5,952 nt of DNA from an uncultured Coriobacteriaceae bacterium (GCA_900544655.1 UQWE01000082.1:1-5952); one strand, 5' to 3'. Shown: positions 1 through 5,813, counted from the first letter of the stretch. Numbers and translations: made by a program. Notes: generated from the sequence alone by a model not told the origin.

Positions 1-1
1 A

Positions 2-535
2 CGACGACGGCACCCCAGGGCCGATGCCATCACCTCCCCCGCCTGCCTCTACGGCGGCTTCATGCTCACGAAGGACGGCCCGAAGGTTCTCGAGTTCAAC
101 GCCCGCTTTGGCGATCCGGAGACCCAGGTCGTGCTTCCGCGCATGAAGGCCGACCTCGTTGACGTCTTCTGCCGCTGTGACAACGGCACGCTCGACCAGG
201 CTGATGTCAGCTGGGATGACGATTGGGCCGTCTCCGTCGTTCTCACGAGTGCTGGTTACCCCGGCTCTTACGAGAAGGGCAAGGAGATCACCGGCATCGA
301 GGACGCCGAGGCGCTCGAGGGCGTGACCGTCTATCACGCCGGCACCAAGCTCGAGGACGGCAAGCTCGTCACCAACGGTGGCCGCGTGCTCAACGTCACC
401 GCCGCCGCCGATAGCTTCGAGGGTGCTCGCGAGCTCGCCTACAAGGCCTGCGAGCTCATCGACTTCGAGGGCAAGACCCTGCGCCACGACATCGGTGCCC
501 GAGCCCTTCGCGGTCGCGACGCGTGGGAGGTATAG
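2..535 (+). CDS. purD: Phosphoribosylamine--glycine ligase (GAR synthetase), C-terminal part; 5' end outside window
   Basis: This enzyme catalyses the second step of de novo purine synthesis: phosphoribosylamine + glycine + ATP give glycinamide ribonucleotide, in the cytoplasm. About 177 residues are present; the family is usually about 420-430, so roughly 250 N-terminal residues lie outside the window. What remains is the end of the ATP-grasp domain and the whole C-terminal GARS domain. The string LEFNARFGDPETQ (codons from position 89) carries the Glu (92-94) and Asn (98-100) that bind metal and ATP in this fold. Downstream, SAGYPGSYEKG, VYHAGTK, VTNGGRVLNV and the final RHDIGARAL are standard PurD C-domain blocks. 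The frame is open to the window edge, but the first 15 or so residues (RRRHPRADAI...) match the family poorly, while another frame reads DDGTPG there (see findings). The stop at 533-535 is 2 nt before the next gene. Identity is very secure; integrity of the left edge is not. Confidence 0.96.
   Translation, partial: RRRHPRADAITSPACLYGGFMLTKDGPKVLEFNARFGDPETQVVLPRMKADLVDVFCRCDNGTLDQADVSWDDDWAVSVVLTSAGYPGSYEKGKEITGIEDAEALEGVTVYHAGTKLEDGKLVTNGGRVLNVTAAADSFEGARELAYKACELIDFEGKTLRHDIGARALRGRDAWEV
525..531 (+). promoter_or_regulatory. Ribosome binding site of the NUDIX gene, inside the purD 3' end
   Basis: GGGAGGT ends 6 nt before the ATG at 538 and is a near-perfect anti-SD match. It decides the start of the next gene. 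An in-frame GTG at 523 lies at the left edge of this SD and has no comparable SD of its own, so it is an unlikely start. The site lies within the last purD codons, so ribosomes finishing purD pass over it, as expected for translational coupling. Confidence 0.8.
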
Positions 536-537
536 CG

Positions 538-1236
538 ATGGGCGAGAAGGAAGAGGGCCTTAACGAAGCTGTGGAGGCGTTCACCTTCGACGGCGCCCGC
601 CGCACGCATGACCACACGAGCGGCGAGCCTGAGACGCGCCACTTTGTCTGCGGCGATGACGATCCGCGCGACGCCACCCTCGCCGAGGTGCCCCTCAGCG
701 AGGAGACGACCTGGACCGGCCGCATCTTCTCGGTGAGCCGCCTGCACGTGAAGCTTCCTGACGGTCGCGAGTCCGTCCGCGACATCGTGCGTCACCCGGG
801 TGCCGTGGCCATCGTCGCCCTCACGAACGATGGGCGCATCTGTCTGGTGCGTCAATACCGTACGGCCCTTGGCCGCGTGACGGTCGAGATTCCCGCCGGC
901 AAGCTCGACCCGGGCGAGGACCCGCTCGATGCCGCCCATCGCGAGCTGACGGAGGAGACGGGCTTCGCCGCGGGCAAGATGGCCTACCTCACGAGCATCG
1001 CCAGCTCGGACGGCTTCACGGACGAGGTCATCCACCTCTACATGGCGACGGATCTCGCCTTCGTCAAGAGCGACCCTGACGATGACGAGTTCATCAACGT
1101 TGACATGGTCGAGCTCGGCGAACTCGTGGACGCCGTCCTTGACGGTCGCGTCGAGGACGCGAAGACCGTCGTTGGCGCGCTCGCGTGCGATGCCGTCGCT
1201 CACAGGCTCACTCCCGAAGTCAAAACGGAGGACTAA
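538..1236 (+). CDS. NUDIX hydrolase, probable ADP-ribose pyrophosphatase (NudF-like)
   Basis: Likely reaction: ADP-ribose + H2O to AMP + ribose 5-phosphate, Mg2+-dependent, cytoplasmic. The protein has 232 residues. A complete Nudix box lies at residues 121-143: Gly121, five residues, Glu127, seven residues, then RELTEETGF (135-143), whose glutamates bind the metal. Just before it is VEIPAGK (116-122), and after it SSDGFTDEVIHLY (156-168); this pairing resembles the VEfPAG...SPGfsdE pattern of ADP-ribose pyrophosphatases rather than MutT or Ap4A hydrolases. The core (about 51-215) matches the usual size; residues 1-50 are an acidic, polar extension. The ATG at 538 is chosen for its strong SD. 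The gene sits 2 nt after purD and 4 nt before the ABC gene, so it is probably part of one operon. Family membership is certain. The exact substrate is inferred: other nucleoside diphosphate sugars are possible. Confidence 0.88.
   Translation: MGEKEEGLNEAVEAFTFDGARRTHDHTSGEPETRHFVCGDDDPRDATLAEVPLSEETTWTGRIFSVSRLHVKLPDGRESVRDIVRHPGAVAIVALTNDGRICLVRQYRTALGRVTVEIPAGKLDPGEDPLDAAHRELTEETGFAAGKMAYLTSIASSDGFTDEVIHLYMATDLAFVKSDPDDDEFINVDMVELGELVDAVLDGRVEDAKTVVGALACDAVAHRLTPEVKTED
1227..1231 (+). promoter_or_regulatory. Ribosome binding site of the ABC transporter gene
   Basis: GGAGG lies 9 nt before the ATG at 1241 and overlaps the last codons of the NUDIX gene. It supports the ATG at 1241 as the start, although the frame itself stays open for 53 codons further upstream within the NUDIX gene. 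Those upstream codons are read in the NUDIX gene in another frame and are not transporter sequence. Confidence 0.75.
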
Positions 1237-1240
1237 CGCA

Positions 1241-3046
1241 ATGCAATCAACTGACGACGTGACGAGCGCCTCTGGCGACCACGCCGCATGCGAAAAGGAG
1301 GCCGGCAAGAGCCTCTTCGCACGCTTCCTCTCTTATTACGAGGGGGAGATGCACCTCTTCGTGGCCGACCTCGTCTGTTCGCTGGCGGTTGCTGCGATCG
1401 ACCTGTCGTTCCCCCAGATTCTGAGGATGGTTTCGAGGGGTCTCTTCCGCGAGGGGTCCGATGCCATTCTCGCGGCGCTTTGGATGCTCGCCGCGGGTCT
1501 CGTCTGCATGTACGCCATCCGCTTCGCGTGCCGCTATTTCGTGGCCTTTTGGGGCCACGTCATGGGCGCGCGCATGGAGAGCCGCATGCGCGAGGACCTC
1601 TTCGATGCCTATGAGCGCATGAGCTTCTCGTTCTTTGACAAGAACAAGTCGGGAGACCTCATGAGCCGCCTCGTGTCGGACCTCTTCGACATCTGCGAGA
1701 CCGCGCACCACGGCCCGGAGTTCCTCCTCATCGGCATTGTCGAGGTCGTGGGCGCCTTCGTGATCCTTGCGACTATCAACGCGCCGCTCACGCTCGTCCT
1801 TGCCGCGATTACGGCCGTCCTCGTGGCCTATAACGCCTGGGCTAACGCGCACATGAAGGCGGTCTTCACCAAGAACCGCGTGGGCATATCGAACGTGAAC
1901 GCCCGCGTCGAGGATTCTCTCGGTGGTATCCGTGTGGTGAAGGGCTTCGCTGCGGAGGACGTCGAGCGAGATCGTTTCCGCAAGAGCAATGATGCCTATC
2001 TCGTCACGAAGGTCGACATGTATAGGGCGATGGGCCGCTACCAGGCCTCCATCTCCTGCATGATGGGCGGTCTCAACACGCTCGTCCTCGTTTATGGCGG
2101 ATGGCTGATTGCGCAGGGACAGATGCAGGCCGCCGACCTTGCGACCTACGCGCTTTATATCTCGATGCTCACTACGCCCATCGAGAACATCCTCAACTTC
2201 ACGGAGACCTTCCAGAAGGCCATTGCGGGCTTCCGTCGTTTCGTCGAGATCCTCGAGACGGTACCCGACATCGTTGACGTGCCGGATGCCAAGCCGCTCG
2301 AGGTGAGCGCCGGTCACATCCGTTACTCGGGCGTCTGCTTCTCCTATGACGGCGAGGAGGAGGTCATCCGTGGCCTCGACCTCGACATCGCTCCGGGCGA
2401 GACCATCGCGCTCGTGGGACCTTCTGGTGGTGGTAAGTCGACTACCTGCAGCCTTCTCCCGCGTTTCTATGACGTGGCGGCAGGCTCGATCGAGATTGAC
2501 GGGCAGGACGTGCGCTCCGTCACGCAGAAGAGCCTTCGCGAGGCGGTGGGCATCGTTCAGCAGGACGTCTACCTCTTCGACGGAACCATTGCGGAGAACA
2601 TCGCCTACGGCAGGGCCGGAGCCACGCCGGAGGAGATTCGCGAGGCGGCCAGGCTCGCGAATGCGGACGCCTTCGTGACTGCAATGCCCGACGGCTATGA
2701 CACGCAGGTGGGCGAGCGCGGGGCCCGTCTCTCCGGCGGCCAGAAGCAGCGTATCGCCATCGCCCGCGTCTTCCTCAAGAATCCGAAGATCCTCGTGCTT
2801 GACGAGGCTACGAGCGCCCTCGACAACGAGAGCGAGCATGCCGTCCAGGAGTCCCTCGCGCGCCTTGCGAGTGGGCGCACCACGCTGGTCATCGCCCACA
2901 GACTCTCGACCATCCGCGATGCGGACGAAATCGTCACCATCGCGGACGGTCGCGTGGCGGAACGCGGCACGCACGAGGAGCTCATGGCCCTCGACGGCAC
3001 CTATGCGAGCTACTATCGCATGCAGTTTGGCTCGAAGGCCGAGTGA
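1241..3046 (+). CDS. ABC exporter half-transporter, fused membrane and ATPase domains
   Basis: An ATP-driven exporter of the MsbA/LmrA type (type IV fold), working as a dimer in the cytoplasmic membrane; 601 residues, a normal full length. Six hydrophobic segments fall near residues 38-57, 75-100, 161-179, 182-200, 271-291 and 297-319. The FFDKNKSGDLMSRLVSD stretch (131-147) is a typical coupling region of this family. In the ATPase domain: A-loop Tyr369, Walker A GPSGGGKST (393-401), Q-loop Gln441, signature LSGGQ (497-501), Walker B ILVLD (517-521) with catalytic Glu522, D-loop SALD (525-528) and switch His553. All key residues are intact, so it should be active. It could form a homodimer; no second half-transporter is visible next to it. 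The substrate cannot be told from the sequence. It is the last gene of the purD run, 4 nt after the NUDIX gene, followed by a terminator. Confidence 0.93.
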   Translation: MQSTDDVTSASGDHAACEKEAGKSLFARFLSYYEGEMHLFVADLVCSLAVAAIDLSFPQILRMVSRGLFREGSDAILAALWMLAAGLVCMYAIRFACRYFVAFWGHVMGARMESRMREDLFDAYERMSFSFFDKNKSGDLMSRLVSDLFDICETAHHGPEFLLIGIVEVVGAFVILATINAPLTLVLAAITAVLVAYNAWANAHMKAVFTKNRVGISNVNARVEDSLGGIRVVKGFAAEDVERDRFRKSNDAYLVTKVDMYRAMGRYQASISCMMGGLNTLVLVYGGWLIAQGQMQAADLATYALYISMLTTPIENILNFTETFQKAIAGFRRFVEILETVPDIVDVPDAKPLEVSAGHIRYSGVCFSYDGEEEVIRGLDLDIAPGETIALVGPSGGGKSTTCSLLPRFYDVAAGSIEIDGQDVRSVTQKSLREAVGIVQQDVYLFDGTIAENIAYGRAGATPEEIREAARLANADAFVTAMPDGYDTQVGERGARLSGGQKQRIAIARVFLKNPKILVLDEATSALDNESEHAVQESLARLASGRTTLVIAHRLSTIRDADEIVTIADGRVAERGTHEELMALDGTYASYYRMQFGSKAE

Positions 3047-3080
3047 GTGTTGGCACCGCGGCCATATAGATGCGTTTAAG

Positions 3081-3119
3081 ACGCGCCGGATCCAGAACGG
3101 GTCCGGCGCGTAACTTTTG
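3081..3119 (+). terminator. Rho-independent terminator of the purD-NUDIX-ABC run
   Basis: The left arm CGCGCCGGATCC (3082-3093) pairs with the right arm GGGTCCGGCGCG (3099-3110) through a 12-bp stem with one G-T wobble and a 5-nt loop AGAAC; A3081-T3111 extends it to 13 bp. A short T tract (3115-3118) follows after TAAC. The T tract is short and slightly displaced, but the stem is very stable. It lies 35 nt after the transporter stop, the expected place for an operon end. Confidence 0.85.
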
Positions 3120-3153
3120 TCGCTTCTTCCGCCATATGTAGCTTGAGGGGAAT

Positions 3154-3184
3154 TTGCCCGGCTAGATGGGGGTCTGCCTATACT
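3154..3184 (+). promoter_or_regulatory. Candidate promoter of the single-pass membrane protein gene
   Basis: The -10-like hexamer TATACT is at 3179-3184, with a TG two bases before it (3175-3176), close to an extended -10. The best -35-like hexamer, TTGCCC (3154-3159), is 19 nt upstream, longer than ideal. The site follows the terminator of the previous run, so a promoter is required near here. The start of transcription would be near 3191, giving a leader of about 45 nt. The -10 is fairly convincing, the -35 weak. Confidence 0.5.
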
Positions 3185-3200
3185 GGTTGCCATTGACTCG

Positions 3201-3215
3201 CGCCGCCCGGCGGCG
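3201..3215 (+). other. GC-only hairpin in the 5' leader, just upstream of the ribosome binding site
   Basis: CGCCGC (3201-3206) pairs perfectly with GCGGCG (3210-3215) around a CCG loop, giving a 6-bp all-GC stem. It lies in the predicted leader, 8 nt before the SD (GGAG, 3224-3227). No T tract follows, so it is not a terminator. It could protect the 5' end or affect ribosome access, but hairpins of this size also arise by chance in GC-rich DNA. Confidence 0.4.
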
Positions 3216-3235
3216 AACCAAGCGGAGATGGATTC

Positions 3236-4111
3236 ATGGCAAAGAAGGACAACAAGCAGACTGCTCCCACCCCGGACGAGGTCGAGGCCCTGTTCGCCGA
3301 TGTCGACGAGACGGGCCACACCAACGCCTCCAAGGCTCGCAAGGAACATGGCCGCCGTCGTCAGAAGAAGGCCGCCGTCGATGTCGACCCGCTTTCTGGC
3401 GAGGACCCCTCTGGCTCAAGCGTTGGCAAGACGATGTCCCGCGCGGCGTTCTTCGTCGTGGCGGCTCTGCTCGTCGTCGTGATCATCGCGCAGGTCTCGT
3501 GTGGCGTCATTCGCCGCGCCGGTACCGCGCAGCTCGCCAACAAGGTCGATAACGCCTCCGTTGCCTCGGCGCTTCGAAACGGCGTCGAGTGGGGTGACGG
3601 CTTCACTCAGTTCCCGGAGGACTATACGGTCCTCGAGGCAAACGAGGAGAGCGGTCGCATCGAAGTTACCGTCGTCGACACCGCGAGCAAGGATGAGCTC
3701 GCCTGCCTCGCCGGCTCTCAGATTCAGGCCGCGGCCCTCTCGGTCAACGCCCTGCTCAACCCCAACATCACGCAGGTGGTCTACCACGTCGACGTGCACG
3801 TGGGCGAGAACGGTAAGTTCCAGCAGTCCACCTTCTTCGGCTTCCTCAAGCCCACGGGTAACGTCAAGCGCTTCGCGACCTTCATCTGGACGAAGAGCTC
3901 GTCGTCCAACGGAGGCTTCAACTTCAACTGCATGATCACCGGTCTTGACGAGACTGCCGCCGAGAACCTCCACGATAAGGTGACGGTCCAGGGCAACCTG
4001 CTTGACGCGGTTCTTGGCAGCCCGGCGACGACTGCGGCAACCACGACCGCCGAGGCATCGACCGGGGCTGCCACGACGGAGGCTGCTACGACCGAGACCG
4101 CTAGCAAGTAA
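3236..4111 (+). CDS. Single-pass membrane protein of unknown function with Ala/Thr/Glu-rich C-terminal tail
   Basis: I do not recognise this 291-residue protein. Its layout is clear. Residues 1-66 are hydrophilic and charged, with a basic patch (KARKEHGRRRQKK, 33-45). Residues 70-88 form one transmembrane helix, followed by Arg93-Arg94. Residues about 95-260 are a polar globular region, and residues 263-291 are a low-complexity tail of Ala, Thr, Glu and Ser. Positive residues inside the helix start and the soluble domain after it suggest N-in/C-out topology, though the flanking charges are not decisive. The globular part has no motif I can tie to an enzyme; it contains alternating hydrophobic stretches (RIEVTVVDT, VVYHVDVHV) that look like beta strands. 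ATG 3236 is backed by GGAG (3224-3227) 8 nt upstream. It has its own candidate promoter and a strong terminator, so it is probably transcribed alone. It may be a lineage-specific envelope protein. Confidence 0.85.
   Translation: MAKKDNKQTAPTPDEVEALFADVDETGHTNASKARKEHGRRRQKKAAVDVDPLSGEDPSGSSVGKTMSRAAFFVVAALLVVVIIAQVSCGVIRRAGTAQLANKVDNASVASALRNGVEWGDGFTQFPEDYTVLEANEESGRIEVTVVDTASKDELACLAGSQIQAAALSVNALLNPNITQVVYHVDVHVGENGKFQQSTFFGFLKPTGNVKRFATFIWTKSSSSNGGFNFNCMITGLDETAAENLHDKVTVQGNLLDAVLGSPATTAATTTAEASTGAATTEAATTETASK
4022..4108 (+). repeat. Low-complexity segment encoding an Ala/Thr/Glu tail
   Basis: These 29 codons encode a tail made almost wholly of Ala, Thr, Glu and Ser, with recurrent TTA and TEA units (for example ATTAATTTAE and AATTEAAT). 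It ends the unrecognised membrane protein. Such tails on exported segments often act as flexible, sometimes glycosylated, spacers. There is no LPXTG motif, and nothing hydrophobic follows it, so no sortase anchoring is indicated. The near-repetitive codons may allow length variation between strains. Confidence 0.65.
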
Positions 4112-4133
4112 CTCCGGCTCTCATAGGCATGAG

Positions 4134-4174
4134 AAGGCCGCCAGTGGGATGACCCGCTGGCGGCGGCCTTTTTT
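4134..4174 (+). terminator. Strong Rho-independent terminator after the membrane protein gene
   Basis: The outer arms AAGGCCGC (4134-4141) and GCGGCCTT (4163-4170) pair fully. The inner arms CAGTGGG (4142-4148) and CCCGCTG (4153-4159) pair with one G-T wobble around an ATGA loop. A 3-nt bulge (4160-4162) separates the two stems on the right. Six T residues (4169-4174) follow directly. It lies 22 nt after the stop codon. On the minus strand the tract after the hairpin is only TT, so it would serve the convergent kinase gene poorly. Confidence 0.92.
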
Positions 4175-4298
4175 GGCCGGGGCGCCTCGCGCGCAGGCAT
4201 ATGACGCTTGAGTTTGGTGGACGAGCAGAGCGCGTGCGTGATGGGCCCGCGCCGCACACGCCAGTGGCCACGTATCGTTGCGCGTGCGGTCCTCGGCG

Positions 4299-5177
4299 TT
4301 AATCGAGTAGCGCTGTGACCTCGCCGAGGACAGACTCGAAGCTAACACCGCGCAGCTCGTAATCCGGCTGCGCCGGGGTGATGCGCATGGCGTCCCTGAC
4401 GAGCGTGCCGGCGAATCGCACGGCCTCGACCACGGGCTTGCCGGCGAAGACGGCTGCCGTGAGAGCGCTCGCGAAGAGGTCTCCCGTGCCGTGGATCATG
4501 TAGGGGAGGAGCTCGCCGGTCACCTCGACGGGCGCGTCATCGGCATCGCAGGCGACATAGTTCCTGATGACGCTTTCGCCCGCGCGCACGACACCCTTGA
4601 TGACGACGCACTTCGCGCCCATCTCGAGCAGTGAGGACGCCATGCGAGCCACGAAGTCCTCATCGACATTCTGACCCTCGTAGGGAAGTCCCGTCAGGAT
4701 GGACGCCTCCGTGAGGTTGGGTGTGAGGAGGTCCGCACCGGCGACGAGCGCTCGCGTGGCCTCGCACATCTCGTCCGTGTAGGTGCGGTACTTCTTACCG
4801 CCGTCTCCCATGACCGGGTCGACGATGTGAAGCGCGCCCGGCTGCTCGCGCCAGAGCCTGCGAACATAGGAGACCTGCTCCGCCGATCCGAGGAACCCGG
4901 AGTAGATGCCGTCGAGCTCGATGCCCTCCTTTGCCCAGGCATCGAGATAGGCACCGAGTATGGGCGTGGTGTCATGCATGTAGAAGTCAGCGAACTTCGT
5001 GTGTGCCGAGAAGAGCGAGGTGGGAACGGCACACACGTCGATGCCCGCGCAGGAGAGTACGGGTATGGCGATGCCGAGCGAACACTTGCCGTAACCGCAC
5101 AAGTCATGGACGGCGGCGACGCGGGGGAGGACGGTGCCTCGACGTTCATAGAGGACAAGGTCGCGGGCGCAGGTCAT
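4299..5177 (-). CDS. pdxY: Pyridoxal/pyridoxamine kinase (PdxY/PdxK family)
   Basis: It phosphorylates pyridoxal, pyridoxamine or pyridoxine with ATP in the vitamin B6 salvage pathway, in the cytoplasm; 292 residues, the normal size of this ribokinase-fold family. Visible family blocks, in order: RVAAVHDLCGYGKCSL (19-34), FSAHT (56-60), SGFLGSAEQ (93-101), DPVMGDGG (120-127), LLTPNLTEA (150-158) and GTGDLFAS (230-237). The last holds the anion hole and catalytic Asp233. The block SGFLGSAEQ with DPVMG points to the PdxY-like group rather than ThiD/PdxK of the HMP-kinase type. The ATG at 5175-5177 is preceded by GGAGAG (5181-5186 on this strand) with short spacing; it gives about 18 residues before the conserved start, slightly long but with no better start. 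It is transcribed opposite to its neighbours: convergent with the membrane protein gene and divergent from purE. No clear terminator was seen downstream of it. Which B6 form is preferred cannot be told. Confidence 0.9.
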   Translation of the reverse strand: MTCARDLVLYERRGTVLPRVAAVHDLCGYGKCSLGIAIPVLSCAGIDVCAVPTSLFSAHTKFADFYMHDTTPILGAYLDAWAKEGIELDGIYSGFLGSAEQVSYVRRLWREQPGALHIVDPVMGDGGKKYRTYTDEMCEATRALVAGADLLTPNLTEASILTGLPYEGQNVDEDFVARMASSLLEMGAKCVVIKGVVRAGESVIRNYVACDADDAPVEVTGELLPYMIHGTGDLFASALTAAVFAGKPVVEAVRFAGTLVRDAMRITPAQPDYELRGVSFESVLGEVTALLD

Positions 5178-5250
5178 GGACTCTCCAAGTGGGTTGCGTG
5201 CGAGATTGGGCGACGCGCCGCAAATCTCCGATTAAATATTGCCATCACAG

Positions 5251-5289
5251 GATAGCCCTTCACGCTGCCTGTCCGCTATCGGGCTTATC
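5251..5289. promoter_or_regulatory. Inverted repeat in the divergent pdxY-purE region, possible operator
   Basis: GATAGC (5251-5256) is inverted as GCTATC (5275-5280), 18 nt apart. The same left arm extended to GATAGCCC (5251-5258) also pairs with GGGCTTATC (5281-5289) if one base bulges. The two right arms are adjacent and mutually exclusive. The repeats cover the region where the -35 of purE should be, so a repressor site is possible. There is no family-specific consensus I can name, so this remains a suggestion. Confidence 0.35.
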
Positions 5290-5300
5290 GTGGTTATACT
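5269..5300 (+). promoter_or_regulatory. Candidate promoter of purE
   Basis: The -10-like TATACT is at 5295-5300, preceded two bases away by TG (5291-5292). No good -35 is present: CTGTCC (5269-5274) is a poor match at 20 nt. A start of transcription near 5307 gives a leader of about 45 nt, which would contain the 8-bp palindrome GGCTAGCC (5311-5318). The poor -35 suggests an activator or reliance on the extended -10. Confidence 0.45.
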
Positions 5301-5351
5301 AGTAATTTGCGGCTAGCCCGCATCACATACAACCAACCAGAGGAGCGACAC

Positions 5352-5813
5352 ATGGCAGTGCAGCCACTTGTTGGAATCATCATGGGATCGAAGTCTGACA
5401 TGCCGGTGATGGAGGCATGCACCAAGCAGCTTGATGAGTTTGGTGTCCCCTATGAGCTCGTGATCGCGAGCGCCCACCGGACGCCCGACAAGGTCCACGA
5501 GTGGGCCTCGAGCGCCGCGGACCGCGGAATCAAGGTCATCATCGCCGCGGCCGGCAAGGCCGCGCACCTGGGTGGCGTCGTCGCCGCCTTTACGCCGCTG
5601 CCCATCATCGGCGTCCCCATGAAGACGAGCGACCTCGGCGGCATGGACTCGCTCCTCTCGATGGTGCAGATGCCCTCTGGCGTCCCCGTCGCGTGCGTCG
5701 CCATCAACGGCGCAAAGAACGCCGCCATCTACGCTACGCAGATCCTCGGTGCCACCATGCCCGAGTGGCGCGAGAAGATGGTCGAGTTCAAGCGCGCCAT
5801 GGCAGAGGCCTAG
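5352..5813 (+). CDS. purE: N5-carboxyaminoimidazole ribonucleotide mutase, class I PurE
   Basis: It converts N5-CAIR to 4-carboxyaminoimidazole ribonucleotide in de novo purine synthesis, working with PurK; homo-octameric and cytoplasmic in known class I enzymes. It has 153 residues, close to the usual 160-170. The phosphate/substrate loop GSKSD is at 12-16, the active-site SAHRTP at 40-45 with His42, and the second loop GKAAHLGG at 68-75 with His72. DSLLSMVQMPSGVPVA in the second half is also typical. The retained AAHL loop marks class I (mutase) and not the animal-type class II carboxylase, which lacks it; E. coli has GGAAHLPG here, so the Lys and the second Gly are modest variants. ATG 5352 is chosen because GGAG (5342-5345) stands 6 nt upstream; an in-frame TTG at 5307 has no SD. 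No purK is in the window. It stands alone after a divergent promoter region, separate from purD. Confidence 0.96.
   Translation: MAVQPLVGIIMGSKSDMPVMEACTKQLDEFGVPYELVIASAHRTPDKVHEWASSAADRGIKVIIAAAGKAAHLGGVVAAFTPLPIIGVPMKTSDLGGMDSLLSMVQMPSGVPVACVAINGAKNAAIYATQILGATMPEWREKMVEFKRAMAEA

Noticed and set aside
439..1308. A 289-codon minus-strand frame opposite the NUDIX gene
   Set aside because: Same cause: it mirrors a well-supported NUDIX protein, shows no family motif, and overlaps three plus-strand genes.
1247..3349. A 700-codon open frame on the minus strand opposite the ABC transporter
   Set aside because: The plus strand carries a complete ABC exporter with every ATPase motif. The opposite frame stays open because GC-rich codon use rarely creates stops there; its product is a low-complexity, His/Arg/Glu/Asp-rich string with no domain.
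3443..3508. Lipoprotein signal around Cys89 of the membrane protein
   Set aside because: The residues before Cys89 (AQVS) do not fit a lipobox, and 66 charged residues precede the helix, far too many for a lipoprotein signal peptide. A simple membrane anchor fits better.
3416..3973. A 185-codon minus-strand frame inside the membrane protein gene
   Set aside because: The plus-strand gene has an SD, a transmembrane helix, a promoter and a terminator. The antisense product is an acidic, low-complexity string typical of shadow frames.
4175..4298. A terminator or small gene between the convergent genes
   Set aside because: The imperfect GC-rich inverted repeat around 4229-4262 has no T tract on either strand, and no short frame with a good SD is present. 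I see nothing supportable in this 124-bp stretch.
5231..5254. A minus-strand promoter for pdxY
   Set aside because: TATCCT and the AT-rich patch can be read as -10 elements, but none has a reasonable -35 at 16-18 nt (the best, CGGACA, is at 15 nt). Too weak to list as a feature.
4827..5255. Plus-strand open frames opposite the B6 kinase
   Set aside because: The kinase on the minus strand has all family motifs, including GTGD. The plus-strand frames lack recognisable domains and reflect GC-rich codon bias.
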